From NCBI GenBank assembly GCA_034430895.1, contig DAOUDW010000035.1:124001-188000 (forward strand): 64,000 bases of DNA, read 5' to 3'. Numbering within the stretch: position 1 is the stretch's first letter; every line of letters begins with the position of its first letter. Shown piece by piece: positions 24,826-33,773 of this stretch. A model generated the notes under the pieces. It saw nothing but the letters and a program-made list of their open reading frames with translations. It did not search any database and was not told the origin of the DNA. The position numbers and the translations under genes are program-made. This DNA is from WVZH01 sp034430895. GTDB taxonomy: Bacteria; Chloroflexota; Anaerolineae; Anaerolineales; E44-bin32.

Positions 24826-27186
24826 TTATACCGGATCGCTTTCTTCGTTCTGCAAAATAGACTGAGCGAATTGCTCATCACATTCTGTACAGCGCGCTTT
24901 CTGACGATTCTCGACAATCAACAATCCCCCACAACTGGGGCATGGAGAAGCGAGCGGCCGTTTCCATGATGTAAATTCGCATTCAGGATAATTCTCACAT
25001 CCATAAAACGGTCTGCCTTTTCGTGTTCGGCGAGCAACTAGGTCGCCTCCACATTTTGGGCATTTCACACCAATTTTCTCAAGCCATGGTTCTGTATGTC
25101 GACATTCGGGAAAATTGGAACAACCGATGAATTTTCCATATCGACCATGCCGCAGCACAAGCGGGCTGCCGCATTCTGGGCATTCACGCCCAATTTCTTC
25201 TGGTTCGGCCTTCATCTCTGGCATCGCGTCTTCTGCAATTTTAAGTTGTTCTGCAAACGGCTCGTAAAAATCACGGATGACTGCAACCCAATCGCGCTTT
25301 CCCCCTGCGATTTCATCCAATTGCTCTTCCATGCGTGCCGTAAAACCGGGATCAACGATGTTCGGGAAGTGGGCAACGATCAGGTCGTTCACAATTTCGC
25401 CAATTTCCGTGGTAATCAAGCGCCTATTCTGGCGTTCGATATATCCTCGCTGACGCAGTGTTGAAATAATGGGCGCGTATGTGGATGGCCTGCCGATCCC
25501 ATTTTCTTCCAACGCGCGCACCAGGGATGCATCCGAGAACCGCGGCGGTGGCTGCGTGAAATGCTGATCAGTATTGATATCCCTGAGGAGAACAAAATCT
25601 CCCTTTTGAAGATCCGGAAGCTGAGTAAGCTGGGCTTTTAATTCTTGATCTAATCCGCCTTTAACATTGGCTCTTTCTTCCTCGCCATTTCGATCGGCTT
25701 TATACACACTCAGGAAACCATCAAAACGAAGGCTGGAAGCCGTAACCCGGAATAAATACTCGTCGTTCACAGACTGACCCGTGACTTCAATTGTCAAAGT
25801 GTCATAAATCGCGGGCTTCATTTGAGAAGCCACAAATCTCTGCCAAATTAAGTTGTATAACTTATATTGATTCGCTGATAAATAGGGCTTTAATGATTTT
25901 GGTGTACGCATCACCGAGGTCGGTCGAATGGCTTCGTGCGCCTCCTGCGCCAAACGGCCACGAGTTCGATAGATAGGAGGCTGTTCAGGTAAATACGTCT
26001 CCCCATATTGATCGGTGATGAGTTTTCGCGCTTCCATCTGCGCTTGTTTTGACACCTGCGTAGAATCGGTACGCATATACGTTATAAGACCCACGCGTTC
26101 ACCTTCGCCGAAATCAATGCCTTCATACAATTGCTGCGCGATGACCATCGTGCGGCGTGCGGTGTAGCTGAACCGCTGTGAAGCTGTTTGCTGCATTGTT
26201 GAAGTCGTAAATGGTGCGGATGGCTTGCGTGTACGTTGCCCTCGGCGTACACCCGAAATCTGGTAGTCTGCACTTCGCAGGTCAGATACGAGCGATTCTA
26301 CTTCCTCGTTTGATTTTAATTCTGGCTTTTCCCCATTATGTTTAACGAGCCGGGCCATAAAGGCTGGCGGTTTTTCTTCGTTTAAGAATTCCGCATCAAT
26401 CGTCCAATATTCCTGGGGAACGAAATCTGCAATTTCGCGTTCTCTTTCAACGATTAGCCGCAATGCAACCGACTGCACGCGGCCTGCAGAAAGTCTTCCA
26501 CGGACTTTTTCCCACAGCAAAGGACTTAGATTGTAGCCTACCAACCGATCTAGAATACGACGGGCCTGCTGCGCGTCGACCAAATCCATGGCGATATCTC
26601 TAGGTTCCTCAAAAGCATGTTGGATGGCGGGTTTCGTGATTTCATTGAAGACCACACGTTTGGCGATATCCCGGTCGATCTCTGCGGCTTCCAACAAGTG
26701 CCAGGCAATGGCTTCCCCTTCACGATCGTGATCCGTCGCCAGATAAACCTGTGTTGTCTCTGCGGCTGCTGATTTGAGTTCCTTTACGATTTCCCGTTTC
26801 TCATTGGGTACACGGTATTTCGGCTGAAAATCGTTTTCGACATCAACGGATATTTGCGATCGCAGCAAATCCCGTACGTGTCCGATTGATGCCATAACCT
26901 TGAATTCTTTATCGAGGAAACGAGAAATTGTACGCGCCTTTGCCGGGGATTCGACGATCACCAGCTTTCCGCTGCGTTTCTTGCGTCGCTTCTTTCGACG
27001 CATCTTTGTTTCCGACACTTCCGGCGGCGTTAAGCCTTCATGTGCCGCAGTCTTCCCCATCCGATAGAGACCTGTACCGCAAACACCGCAGACGCCTCTC
27101 GTCGCCGGCGTTCCCGTTGCCGTGAACGTCGGTTCCGCCTGAGTAATTTCTCGTTTCTGTTTGCACTTTACACAATAAGCTTCCAC
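24826..27186 (-). CDS. topA: DNA topoisomerase I with N-terminal DUF5679-like zinc module
   Basis: Type IA topoisomerase relaxing negative supercoils. In the 786-residue product, residues 1-45 form a zinc module (CVKC and CGVCG pairs) resembling the stand-alone DUF5679 protein. A basic linker (KMRRKKRRKKR) follows. The TOPRIM domain runs from VIVESPAKARTI (77-88) through ATDHDREGEAIAWH (150-163). The catalytic Tyr is Tyr370 in GLITYMRTDS. Three C-terminal topoisomerase zinc ribbons carry CPECG/CSNFPEC, CPKCG/CENYPEC and CPSCG/CTEC. The start is GTG 27186, with AGGAG separated by a GT repeat. It is the last gene of the dprA-manC-topA operon. Confidence 0.95.
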   Translation of the reverse strand: MEAYCVKCKQKREITQAEPTFTATGTPATRGVCGVCGTGLYRMGKTAAHEGLTPPEVSETKMRRKKRRKKRSGKLVIVESPAKARTISRFLDKEFKVMASIGHVRDLLRSQISVDVENDFQPKYRVPNEKREIVKELKSAAAETTQVYLATDHDREGEAIAWHLLEAAEIDRDIAKRVVFNEITKPAIQHAFEEPRDIAMDLVDAQQARRILDRLVGYNLSPLLWEKVRGRLSAGRVQSVALRLIVEREREIADFVPQEYWTIDAEFLNEEKPPAFMARLVKHNGEKPELKSNEEVESLVSDLRSADYQISGVRRGQRTRKPSAPFTTSTMQQTASQRFSYTARRTMVIAQQLYEGIDFGEGERVGLITYMRTDSTQVSKQAQMEARKLITDQYGETYLPEQPPIYRTRGRLAQEAHEAIRPTSVMRTPKSLKPYLSANQYKLYNLIWQRFVASQMKPAIYDTLTIEVTGQSVNDEYLFRVTASSLRFDGFLSVYKADRNGEEERANVKGGLDQELKAQLTQLPDLQKGDFVLLRDINTDQHFTQPPPRFSDASLVRALEENGIGRPSTYAPIISTLRQRGYIERQNRRLITTEIGEIVNDLIVAHFPNIVDPGFTARMEEQLDEIAGGKRDWVAVIRDFYEPFAEQLKIAEDAMPEMKAEPEEIGRECPECGSPLVLRHGRYGKFIGCSNFPECRHTEPWLEKIGVKCPKCGGDLVARRTRKGRPFYGCENYPECEFTSWKRPLASPCPSCGGLLIVENRQKARCTECDEQFAQSILQNEESDPV

Positions 27187-27196
27187 ACACACACTC

Positions 27197-28297
27197 CTAT
27201 AAGTAATTCTCCAACCCCTTCTCTTGCAGCAAACGCACGACTTCTCGTACGCCTTCCGCCTTTTCTTTGGGGCATACCAATAATACGTCTTCCATATCCA
27301 CCACAATCAAATCATTCGTTCCCAGCGCAACAATCATTCGATTTGTGGCTGCATTTTCATCCTGATACAGCAAGGTGTTCTCCGCATCGACAATCAAACT
27401 GTTCTTTGCCTGGATCATATTGCCATGTTGATCGATCTCTTTGACCTCGAACATACGCGCCCAACCGCCAACATCACACCATCCCAGATCGTCAGCAGGT
27501 ATGACGCTCACGTTCCTGGCACCTTCCATGATGCCAAAATCAACCGTCTGGCTTTCTAATCTACACCATACGCTTTCGATGGTTTCGGCTTCTGCATCCG
27601 TGCCCAATGCACGATCGATTTCCTGCAGCCCTTGAAATAATTTAGGCATTTGTCTTTCAATTTCTTTCAGTATGCTTTCGGCCTTCCACACAAACATACC
27701 TGAATTCCAGGCATACTCCCCACTGGCGATATATTCTTGCGCCAGTTCAAAATCGGGCTTTTCTTTGAAGGATTGAACACAGTAGGCCTTATAGCCTTTG
27801 AATACGCCACGTTGTTCACCTCGATGAATATAACCGTATCCGGTATCCGGATAACGAGGTGTAATACCCAATGTCACCAGATCTCCCTCCAGCGCCAATT
27901 CCCTTGCTGCTTGCAGGAGTTCCTGGAACTTATACTCATCCGCAATATAGTGGTCCGCCGTAAGGATGGCGATCACGCAATCGGGATTTTGTCTCTGGAG
28001 TTTAATAGCTGCCAGCCCAACAACGGATGCCGTCCCTCTTGGGCTGGGTTCTAGAATGAAATGATCGACTGGCAGCGATTCCACCTGTCTTGCCAATACT
28101 TTCGCCTGATCATCAACCGTAACTACAAAAATCCGATCGTGATCCATCACAGGCCCCAACCGTTTTACCGAGACTTCAAAGAGAGTCTGTTCTCCAAAAA
28201 TCCGCAGCATCTGCTTTGGCCGACTACGCCTAGACAACGGCCAAAGTCGCGTTCCCCCTCCACCTGCCATGATCACTGCAAAATAATCGTCTTCCAT
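27197..28297 (-). CDS. manC: Mannose-1-phosphate guanylyltransferase
   Basis: Makes GDP-mannose from GTP and mannose 1-phosphate for glycan synthesis or protein mannosylation. The 366-residue product begins with the nucleotidyltransferase motif MAGGGGTRLWPLSRRSRPKQ, followed by FILEPSPRGTASVVG, LTADHYI and the late FVWKAESIL and DLGWCDVGGW, all diagnostic of the short ManC form without a C-terminal isomerase cupin. It lies 12 bases downstream of dprA and 10 bases upstream of topA, in one operon. Confidence 0.94.
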   Translation of the reverse strand: MEDDYFAVIMAGGGGTRLWPLSRRSRPKQMLRIFGEQTLFEVSVKRLGPVMDHDRIFVVTVDDQAKVLARQVESLPVDHFILEPSPRGTASVVGLAAIKLQRQNPDCVIAILTADHYIADEYKFQELLQAARELALEGDLVTLGITPRYPDTGYGYIHRGEQRGVFKGYKAYCVQSFKEKPDFELAQEYIASGEYAWNSGMFVWKAESILKEIERQMPKLFQGLQEIDRALGTDAEAETIESVWCRLESQTVDFGIMEGARNVSVIPADDLGWCDVGGWARMFEVKEIDQHGNMIQAKNSLIVDAENTLLYQDENAATNRMIVALGTNDLIVVDMEDVLLVCPKEKAEGVREVVRLLQEKGLENYL

Positions 28298-28309
28298 TTG
28301 CCGTTCTTC

Positions 28310-29416
28310 CTATTGGTATATGGTTCGCGATTCTCTTATTTTGATGTACTGCATACCACTCAACTTCTTCACACGCCCCTTCAGTTCAAGCATCGCCAGG
28401 GCAGCCGAAATTTGTGAAATCGGCAATGCACAAGACTCTTTCAAATCGTCCACGTGAACCGGTTCTATGCCCAAGATCTCCAGGATCAATCGCTCGGTTT
28501 TATCCTCCGGCAAGGCCTGAGATACTACCTCCTGCCGAACTGTGACCTCCAAGTTCAACGCTTCGAGCACATCCTGCGCATTAATCAACGGCCTTGCGCC
28601 TGATTGTATCAAGCGATTGACTCCCTCGCTTGTTGTTCTATGAATATCTCCTGGTACCGCAAAGACCTCACGCCCTTGCTCAGCGGCGAAATCCGCAGTG
28701 ATCAAAGCCCCGCTTCCTTCACCTGCCTCGACGACGATAACCGCCATCGAAAGTCCGCTGATAATCCGATTGCGAGGTGGAAAATTCTTCGCCTCCGGCC
28801 TGGTTCCTAACGGATAATCACTTATGATAACTCCGTTCTCCGCGATTCTCTCAGCCAATTTTCGATGCTCGGGCGGATAGATCCGATCCAACCCGGATCC
28901 TAGGACAGCTATCGTTCGTCCACCCGCATCCAATGCTGCTTCATGCGCGATCCGATCAATGCCGCGTGCCATGCCCGAAACAATCGTAACACCACTTACC
29001 GCGAGTGTTCTTCCGAGATCACGAGTAACCGTTTCGCCATATGTCGACATCCTGCGTGTCCCTACTACCGCTGCCGCCCATCGATCCTGCGGCAGGAATT
29101 CACCCAATGTATACAGCACGGGCGGTGGCGCTGCGATCTCGCGCAATCTTTGCGGGTATTCGTCGCAATCCCATGTTAGGACTCGATATCCGCTTGTTTT
29201 AATCTGGTCCCATAGTATTCCCAGATCGGTCCGATTCCGCATTTCGATCAATGCGTCTATTGTTTTCGGTCCTAATCCGGCAGACTTCAACTCTTTTCGA
29301 TCCGCCTTCCAGGCAAGCTCTACGTCTCCAAAAGCATCCAGTAAATACTTCATACGCTGTGGCCCGATACCATAAACAAGATTGAAACCTACCCAATATT
29401 GTTTTTTCTCCCCCAT
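28310..29416 (-). CDS. dprA: DNA-processing protein DprA
   Basis: Loads RecA on incoming single-stranded DNA during transformation and protects that DNA. The 368-residue product has an N-terminal helix-hairpin-helix (VYGIGPQRMKYLL, GLGPKTIDAL), the Rossmann DprA domain with VGTRRMSTYGE, SGMARGIDRIAHEAAL, GSGLDRIYPPEH, FPPRNRIISGLS and AVPGDIHRTTSEG, and a C-terminal winged helix. I chose ATG 29416 with GGAGG six bases upstream; a TTG four codons earlier is less likely. dprA-topA is a frequent pairing; manC is inserted here. Confidence 0.95.
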   Translation of the reverse strand: MGEKKQYWVGFNLVYGIGPQRMKYLLDAFGDVELAWKADRKELKSAGLGPKTIDALIEMRNRTDLGILWDQIKTSGYRVLTWDCDEYPQRLREIAAPPPVLYTLGEFLPQDRWAAAVVGTRRMSTYGETVTRDLGRTLAVSGVTIVSGMARGIDRIAHEAALDAGGRTIAVLGSGLDRIYPPEHRKLAERIAENGVIISDYPLGTRPEAKNFPPRNRIISGLSMAVIVVEAGEGSGALITADFAAEQGREVFAVPGDIHRTTSEGVNRLIQSGARPLINAQDVLEALNLEVTVRQEVVSQALPEDKTERLILEILGIEPVHVDDLKESCALPISQISAALAMLELKGRVKKLSGMQYIKIRESRTIYQ

Positions 29417-29531
29417 CTCAGCCTCCAAAAGCCGTCCGAGCTTATCACAGCGATTCTGTCAGTGTCAAGTTGGTTCGTTTTCAATAGCCACTCTTCCGAT
29501 ATGCTCCGATCATTGCAGCCGCATTTCCAAG

Positions 29532-29560
29532 AAAAAACGCCTGATAAAAATCAGGCGTTT
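29532..29560 (-). terminator. Terminator of tRNA-Asp
   Basis: On the minus strand AAACGCCTGA pairs with TCAGGCGTTT around an AT-rich loop, followed by a run of T (plus A-run 29532-29537). It lies directly downstream of tRNA-Asp. Confidence 0.85.
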
Positions 29561-29563
29561 GTG

Positions 29564-29637
29564 CGGGGATGACGGGATTCGAACCCGCGATCTCTGCCTT
29601 GACAGGGCAGCGTGTTAAGCCGCTACACTACACCCCC
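29564..29637 (-). tRNA. tRNA-Asp (anticodon GTC)
   Basis: Read on the minus strand, acceptor GGGGGTG pairs with CATCCCC (one G-T pair). The anticodon arm is CTGCC/GGCAG with loop CTGTCAA, giving anticodon GTC. The T arm contains GGGTTCGAATCCC and the discriminator is G, as required for Asp. CCA is not encoded. Confidence 0.97.
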
Positions 29638-29648
29638 GGTCGCTGAGC

Positions 29649-29678
29649 AGTGTACCACAGCCGCAGAATTGACGTCAA
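29649..29678 (-). promoter_or_regulatory. tRNA-Asp promoter
   Basis: On the minus strand TTGACG (plus 29673-29678) and TACACT (plus 29649-29654) are 18 bases apart, with TG one base before the -10 (extended). The predicted start lies about five bases before the mature 5' end. Confidence 0.6.
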
Positions 29679-29709
29679 GATTCACCGCTTACGCGGAAAT
29701 CACCAGATA

Positions 29710-30813
29710 TCATTTCGGCGGAGGTATCAGTGTCCTTGTCGGCGTGGGTGTGATTGTGAGCGTAAAGGTCGGCGTCGGTGTGGGCGGAATGTAACAGACA
29801 CCAGGTTCTGTTCCACTCGGTGTGAAGCCTACCGCCCATCGGCATGTGTTATCCATCATCGCCGCCTGCTTGATCGGATAAAGTGAACTGGTGATCTCCG
29901 GTGAACCAGCTTCTTCCGGTGTGAAATGATCGTTGTAATCCAACCATCCGGGTTGGATGACCATTTCTTCCGACCAAACTCCCCACATGAATTCACCGAT
30001 CGAACCGATCAATGTGTGCTTGAATGCCAACTGCACTTGATCTGGCTGCGTCGGCGACCTGCGTATCCATGCTGCATCCGGGTCATTGCCAATGCCCTGC
30101 GCGAACAGCTGCGTTTCATATCCATCCCATACCGGCGAAGGGCTATCGGCGTGTAACGGTGTTGTACCACCAACATCGTTATTGCTATCTTTCCAGGCAT
30201 ACACGCCATCCGTGGTCCACTCACTCGACGCCGGTACGACTCCAGAAATGTACCAATCTCCGCGGCCGTCGATATCTGAGTCAATCTCCACAGCGTACAC
30301 GGCTTGCGAGTCTGCAGGTGGCTCGCCTTCGAGGAAAATGGTCACGTACACCCAGTTCCCGCTCATACTCAGTTCGCCGCGGACGATATCAAGATGCTCT
30401 AAATAATCCATCACTTCGGAAGTGTACGGTCGCTCAATGAGATTGATATCGAAGTTATCTGCGATCGCCCTGCGTTCTGCAGCAAAATCTCGTGTGGAAC
30501 GATCCGTCATGTAACTGGTTAAGCTGCCCGGATTTTCTGGGCGGACCATGTGTTCTACTGTTGGCGTTGGGGTCACATCAACATCAGGTTCATCCACTGC
30601 TTCAATTTCTTCTGGAGCTTCGCTCGATTCGCCTTCATCTTCAGCCATGGCCTGAAGTGTCCCTTCAACGATAATATCCAAAGCCTGCATGGTTTGCGAT
30701 GCTGCGACATTAATATCGCTTTCCTGGGATGTTGCTTTCGGGCCACAAGCAGCAATAACCAAAATCAACATCATCAGAAGCAGAGCAACAATATCTCTAT
30801 GTATCCTCATCAT
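29710..30813 (-). CDS. Lipoprotein of unknown function with Thr-Pro repeat tail
   Basis: A 367-residue product. The signal is MMRIHRDIVALLLMMLIL and the lipobox is VIAAC near residue 21. An acidic Glu/Asp/Pro linker (about 50-85) leads to a beta-rich domain with WVYVTIFLEGEPPADSQAVYA and DIDGRGDWYISG, which looks like an extracellular carbohydrate- or ligand-binding sandwich domain. Acidic turns such as DSDIDGRGDW suggest calcium binding. The C-terminus is a Thr-Pro repeat (PTPTPTFTLTITPTPTRT). I cannot name a family. GGAGGA lies upstream of the ATG pair at 30813/30810, which sets the start. Confidence 0.8.
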   Translation of the reverse strand: MMRIHRDIVALLLMMLILVIAACGPKATSQESDINVAASQTMQALDIIVEGTLQAMAEDEGESSEAPEEIEAVDEPDVDVTPTPTVEHMVRPENPGSLTSYMTDRSTRDFAAERRAIADNFDINLIERPYTSEVMDYLEHLDIVRGELSMSGNWVYVTIFLEGEPPADSQAVYAVEIDSDIDGRGDWYISGVVPASSEWTTDGVYAWKDSNNDVGGTTPLHADSPSPVWDGYETQLFAQGIGNDPDAAWIRRSPTQPDQVQLAFKHTLIGSIGEFMWGVWSEEMVIQPGWLDYNDHFTPEEAGSPEITSSLYPIKQAAMMDNTCRWAVGFTPSGTEPGVCYIPPTPTPTFTLTITPTPTRTLIPPPK

Positions 30814-30947
30814 GATTTCCTCCATGGAATTATCCATCGCGTCCTGTTTTCTATAAACTATAACGTTACCCCTCTCTTTTTTGTGACGATGTTGTCCAAT
30901 TGATATAAGTATAACCTTAGGAAGGGATATTATTGCAATTCACTTTA

Positions 30948-30976
30948 TTGATGCGTAAGTGCTCATGACGTATAAT
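30948..30976 (+). promoter_or_regulatory. alaS promoter
   Basis: TTGATG (30948-30953), a 17-base spacer and perfect TATAAT (30971-30976). The expected start is near 30983, leaving a leader of about 15 bases containing GGAG. Confidence 0.75.
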
Positions 30977-30997
30977 CGCTAACCAAGTGGAGTTATG

Positions 30998-33748
30998 ATG
31001 TCGAAGAAACCGATAAATAAACCGTCAACAAAATGGACAGGCGCAGAAATTCGTCAATCCTTCCTGGATTTTTTTAAGCAATACGGGCATACCATTGTCC
31101 CGTCGGCATCGCTCGTGCCTGGAGGGGATCAAACCCTGCTCTTCACCAATGCCGGGATGGTGCAGTTTAAAGATGTTTTCCTGGGCAGTGGGTCGCGGCC
31201 GTATGTCCGTGCAGCCGACTGCCAAAAATGCATGCGTGTTGCTGGCAAGCACAACGATTTGGAGGACGTCGGTCGAGATGACACGCATCACACGTTCTTC
31301 GAAATGCTCGGGAATTGGTCATTCGGGGATTATTACAAACATGAATCCATCACCTGGGCGTGGACATTGCTGACGGATGTGTGGGGATTGCCGAAAGACC
31401 GGCTCTATGCCACATGTTTCGAAGACGAATTGAACGAGATTCCTCGCGATGATGAAGCGGCAGAGATCTGGCGCCAGCAATCGGGTTTCGATCCCGATCA
31501 CTTGCTCTTTTTCGGCAGGGAAGAGAATTTTTGGGAAATGGCAGACACCGGTCCATGTGGTCCGGATAGTGAAATCCACTTCGATCGCGGTCCCGAATAT
31601 TGCAACATGCAGGATGTGAAAGGTCACAAGTGTGCCGTTAACGGCGAATGCCAACGATATCTCGAGTTGTGGAATCTGGTATTCATTCAATACAACCGAA
31701 TCAGCCCCCACAAACTCAAGCCCTTACCTGCGAAACATGTCGATACGGGCATGGGCTTCGAACGCATCGTTTCCGTGATGCAAGACGTCGATTCCAATTA
31801 CAAAACTGATTTATTCACACCCCTATTGGATACCGTACAGCAACTGACTGGGGACGATGAACCAGCGCGCAATCAAAATCTTACGCCCTACCGCGTGATT
31901 GCAGATCATGGTCGCGCAGCATCCTTCCTGATTGCTGATGGCGTCGTGCCGGGAAACGTTGGCCGCAATTACGTCTGCCGCATGATCATCCGCCGCGCAA
32001 GTCGATTCGGCGCCATGATCGGTCTCGATGAGCCGTTTCTCTCGGAAGTTGCAAAATCGGTGATCGCAAATTACGGTGACTTCTATCCGGAGCTCAAACG
32101 AAACCAGGCAGCCATATTTCAAACACTCAGCGAAGAAGAACGACGCTTTCACCGCACGATTGATATCGGCGTTGCCCATTTCATGACGTTGCTGGAGCAA
32201 ACACAATCCTCAGGCTCGAAGACCATTTCCGGGCAATCTGCTTTTGACCTCTACGCGACATACGGCCTGCCTTACGAAATTACTCGCGATCTCGCCGAGG
32301 AACATCAAATTTCAACAGACGAAACGGGTTTTTACGAGGCGATGGAGCAGCACCGACTGGCGTCCGGAAATGACGACGACAAAGCGCATGCGGATGAAAA
32401 CATCGATCTCTATCGGCATATTCTCGAAGACCTGCAAACCTCAAAATCATTGGGGCCGGATGGTGTGGATTACGATCCATATCAATTGAGCCAATCACAA
32501 GGAAAAATCCTGGCGCTTATTCGGAATGGCGAACCCGTCCAATCCGCCAATCAAGGCGAGCAAATTGAGGTTGTCCTGCCACAAACCTCCTTCTATGTTG
32601 AATCCGGTGGGCAGGTAACCGACAAGGGAAAGATTTCCGCTGCCGATCATTCCGCCTGGGAGATCGAAATTGATCGCACTCGTGAACCCGTAAAAGGGTT
32701 GATCCTACACGAAGGCAAGGTACTCAAGGGCACCCCACAGACGAACGATCAAGCGCAGGCAATGATTGATGCAAATCGGCGTTTGGACATCATGCGCAAC
32801 CACACCGCCACGCACCTGCTTCACGCCGCGCTGCGAGAGGCGCTTGGAGAGCATGCGCGCCAGGCCGGCTCTCTAGTTTCCCCAGACCGTTTGCGATTCG
32901 ATTTCACCCATCCCGAGGCGATGACACCTGAGGAAATTCGATTGGTTCAAGACCACGTGTCCAACGCCATTTTAGCGAACCATAAACTGACCGTGAATCA
33001 CAAATCACGCGAGGAGGCGATCGAGGAAGGCGCAATGGCGCTTTTTGGCGAAACCTATGGCGAAATCGTGCGTACGGTCAGCATCGGCGAAGACGAAAGA
33101 CACTCATACGAATTGTGCGGCGGAACACACGTCGATGAAACCGGCATTATCGGCCCCTTCTTGATCTTAAGCGAAGGCAGCGTTGCTGCAGGAATTCGCC
33201 GCATCGAAGCTGTCACCGGGCGCAGAGCGCAAGCCATTATCGATAAGCGCCTTCAAATTCTGGAAGATATTGCAGCGACGCTGGATTCTCCCGTGGATGA
33301 AGTCAATGACCGGGTGACAAGTTTAATTACAGAACGCAATCAGCTGGACCGTGAAGTTGCATCCTATCGAACGCAGCAAGCGATGGATGCTTTCGATTTG
33401 ATCGAACCGCAAGAACACGATGGTGTGCTCGTTCTCACAGGATTAATTCCCGATTCAAACGCCGACATTTTGCGACATTTGACGGATCGGTTCCGTGCCA
33501 AATACAAGTCAGGTGTGGTGTTGCTCGCTTCCGTCGTTGATAAGCGACCCATTCTCGTTGCAGCCGTTACCGAGGACCTCCTTTCCCGAAACCTGCATGC
33601 TGGCAAATTGGTTAAGCTCGCCGCCAAACCTATCGGCGGAGGCGGTGGAGGGAAAGCGATGTTAGCGCAAGCCGGCGGCAAAGATTCATCCAAATTGAAC
33701 GAGGCCTTTGAACTCGTTGCGGATTGGGTGAAATCAGAGCTCAAATGA
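30998..33748 (+). CDS. alaS: Alanyl-tRNA synthetase
   Basis: Class II enzyme that charges tRNA-Ala and edits misacylated Ser or Gly. The product has 916 residues. The N-terminal aminoacylation domain has SASLVPGGDQTLLFTNAGM and FEMLGNWSFGDYYK. The editing domain has the HTATHLLHAALRE motif at about 602-614 and the CGGTHV zinc motif near 706-711. SEGSVAAGIRRIEAVTG and the glycine-rich C-Ala domain (GGGGGGKAMLAQAGG) complete the family layout. Two ATGs in tandem (30995, 30998) follow GGAG; the second has the better spacing. The next gene starts 25 bases downstream. Confidence 0.97.
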   Translation: MSKKPINKPSTKWTGAEIRQSFLDFFKQYGHTIVPSASLVPGGDQTLLFTNAGMVQFKDVFLGSGSRPYVRAADCQKCMRVAGKHNDLEDVGRDDTHHTFFEMLGNWSFGDYYKHESITWAWTLLTDVWGLPKDRLYATCFEDELNEIPRDDEAAEIWRQQSGFDPDHLLFFGREENFWEMADTGPCGPDSEIHFDRGPEYCNMQDVKGHKCAVNGECQRYLELWNLVFIQYNRISPHKLKPLPAKHVDTGMGFERIVSVMQDVDSNYKTDLFTPLLDTVQQLTGDDEPARNQNLTPYRVIADHGRAASFLIADGVVPGNVGRNYVCRMIIRRASRFGAMIGLDEPFLSEVAKSVIANYGDFYPELKRNQAAIFQTLSEEERRFHRTIDIGVAHFMTLLEQTQSSGSKTISGQSAFDLYATYGLPYEITRDLAEEHQISTDETGFYEAMEQHRLASGNDDDKAHADENIDLYRHILEDLQTSKSLGPDGVDYDPYQLSQSQGKILALIRNGEPVQSANQGEQIEVVLPQTSFYVESGGQVTDKGKISAADHSAWEIEIDRTREPVKGLILHEGKVLKGTPQTNDQAQAMIDANRRLDIMRNHTATHLLHAALREALGEHARQAGSLVSPDRLRFDFTHPEAMTPEEIRLVQDHVSNAILANHKLTVNHKSREEAIEEGAMALFGETYGEIVRTVSIGEDERHSYELCGGTHVDETGIIGPFLILSEGSVAAGIRRIEAVTGRRAQAIIDKRLQILEDIAATLDSPVDEVNDRVTSLITERNQLDREVASYRTQQAMDAFDLIEPQEHDGVLVLTGLIPDSNADILRHLTDRFRAKYKSGVVLLASVVDKRPILVAAVTEDLLSRNLHAGKLVKLAAKPIGGGGGGKAMLAQAGGKDSSKLNEAFELVADWVKSELK

Positions 33749-33773
33749 TGCTGCTTGCACGCGATGTATCCAA

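Noticed and set aside
27187..27306. N-terminal extension of topA by 40 codons
   Set aside because: Overlaps the manC 3' end; the AGGAG site lies just before GTG 27186.
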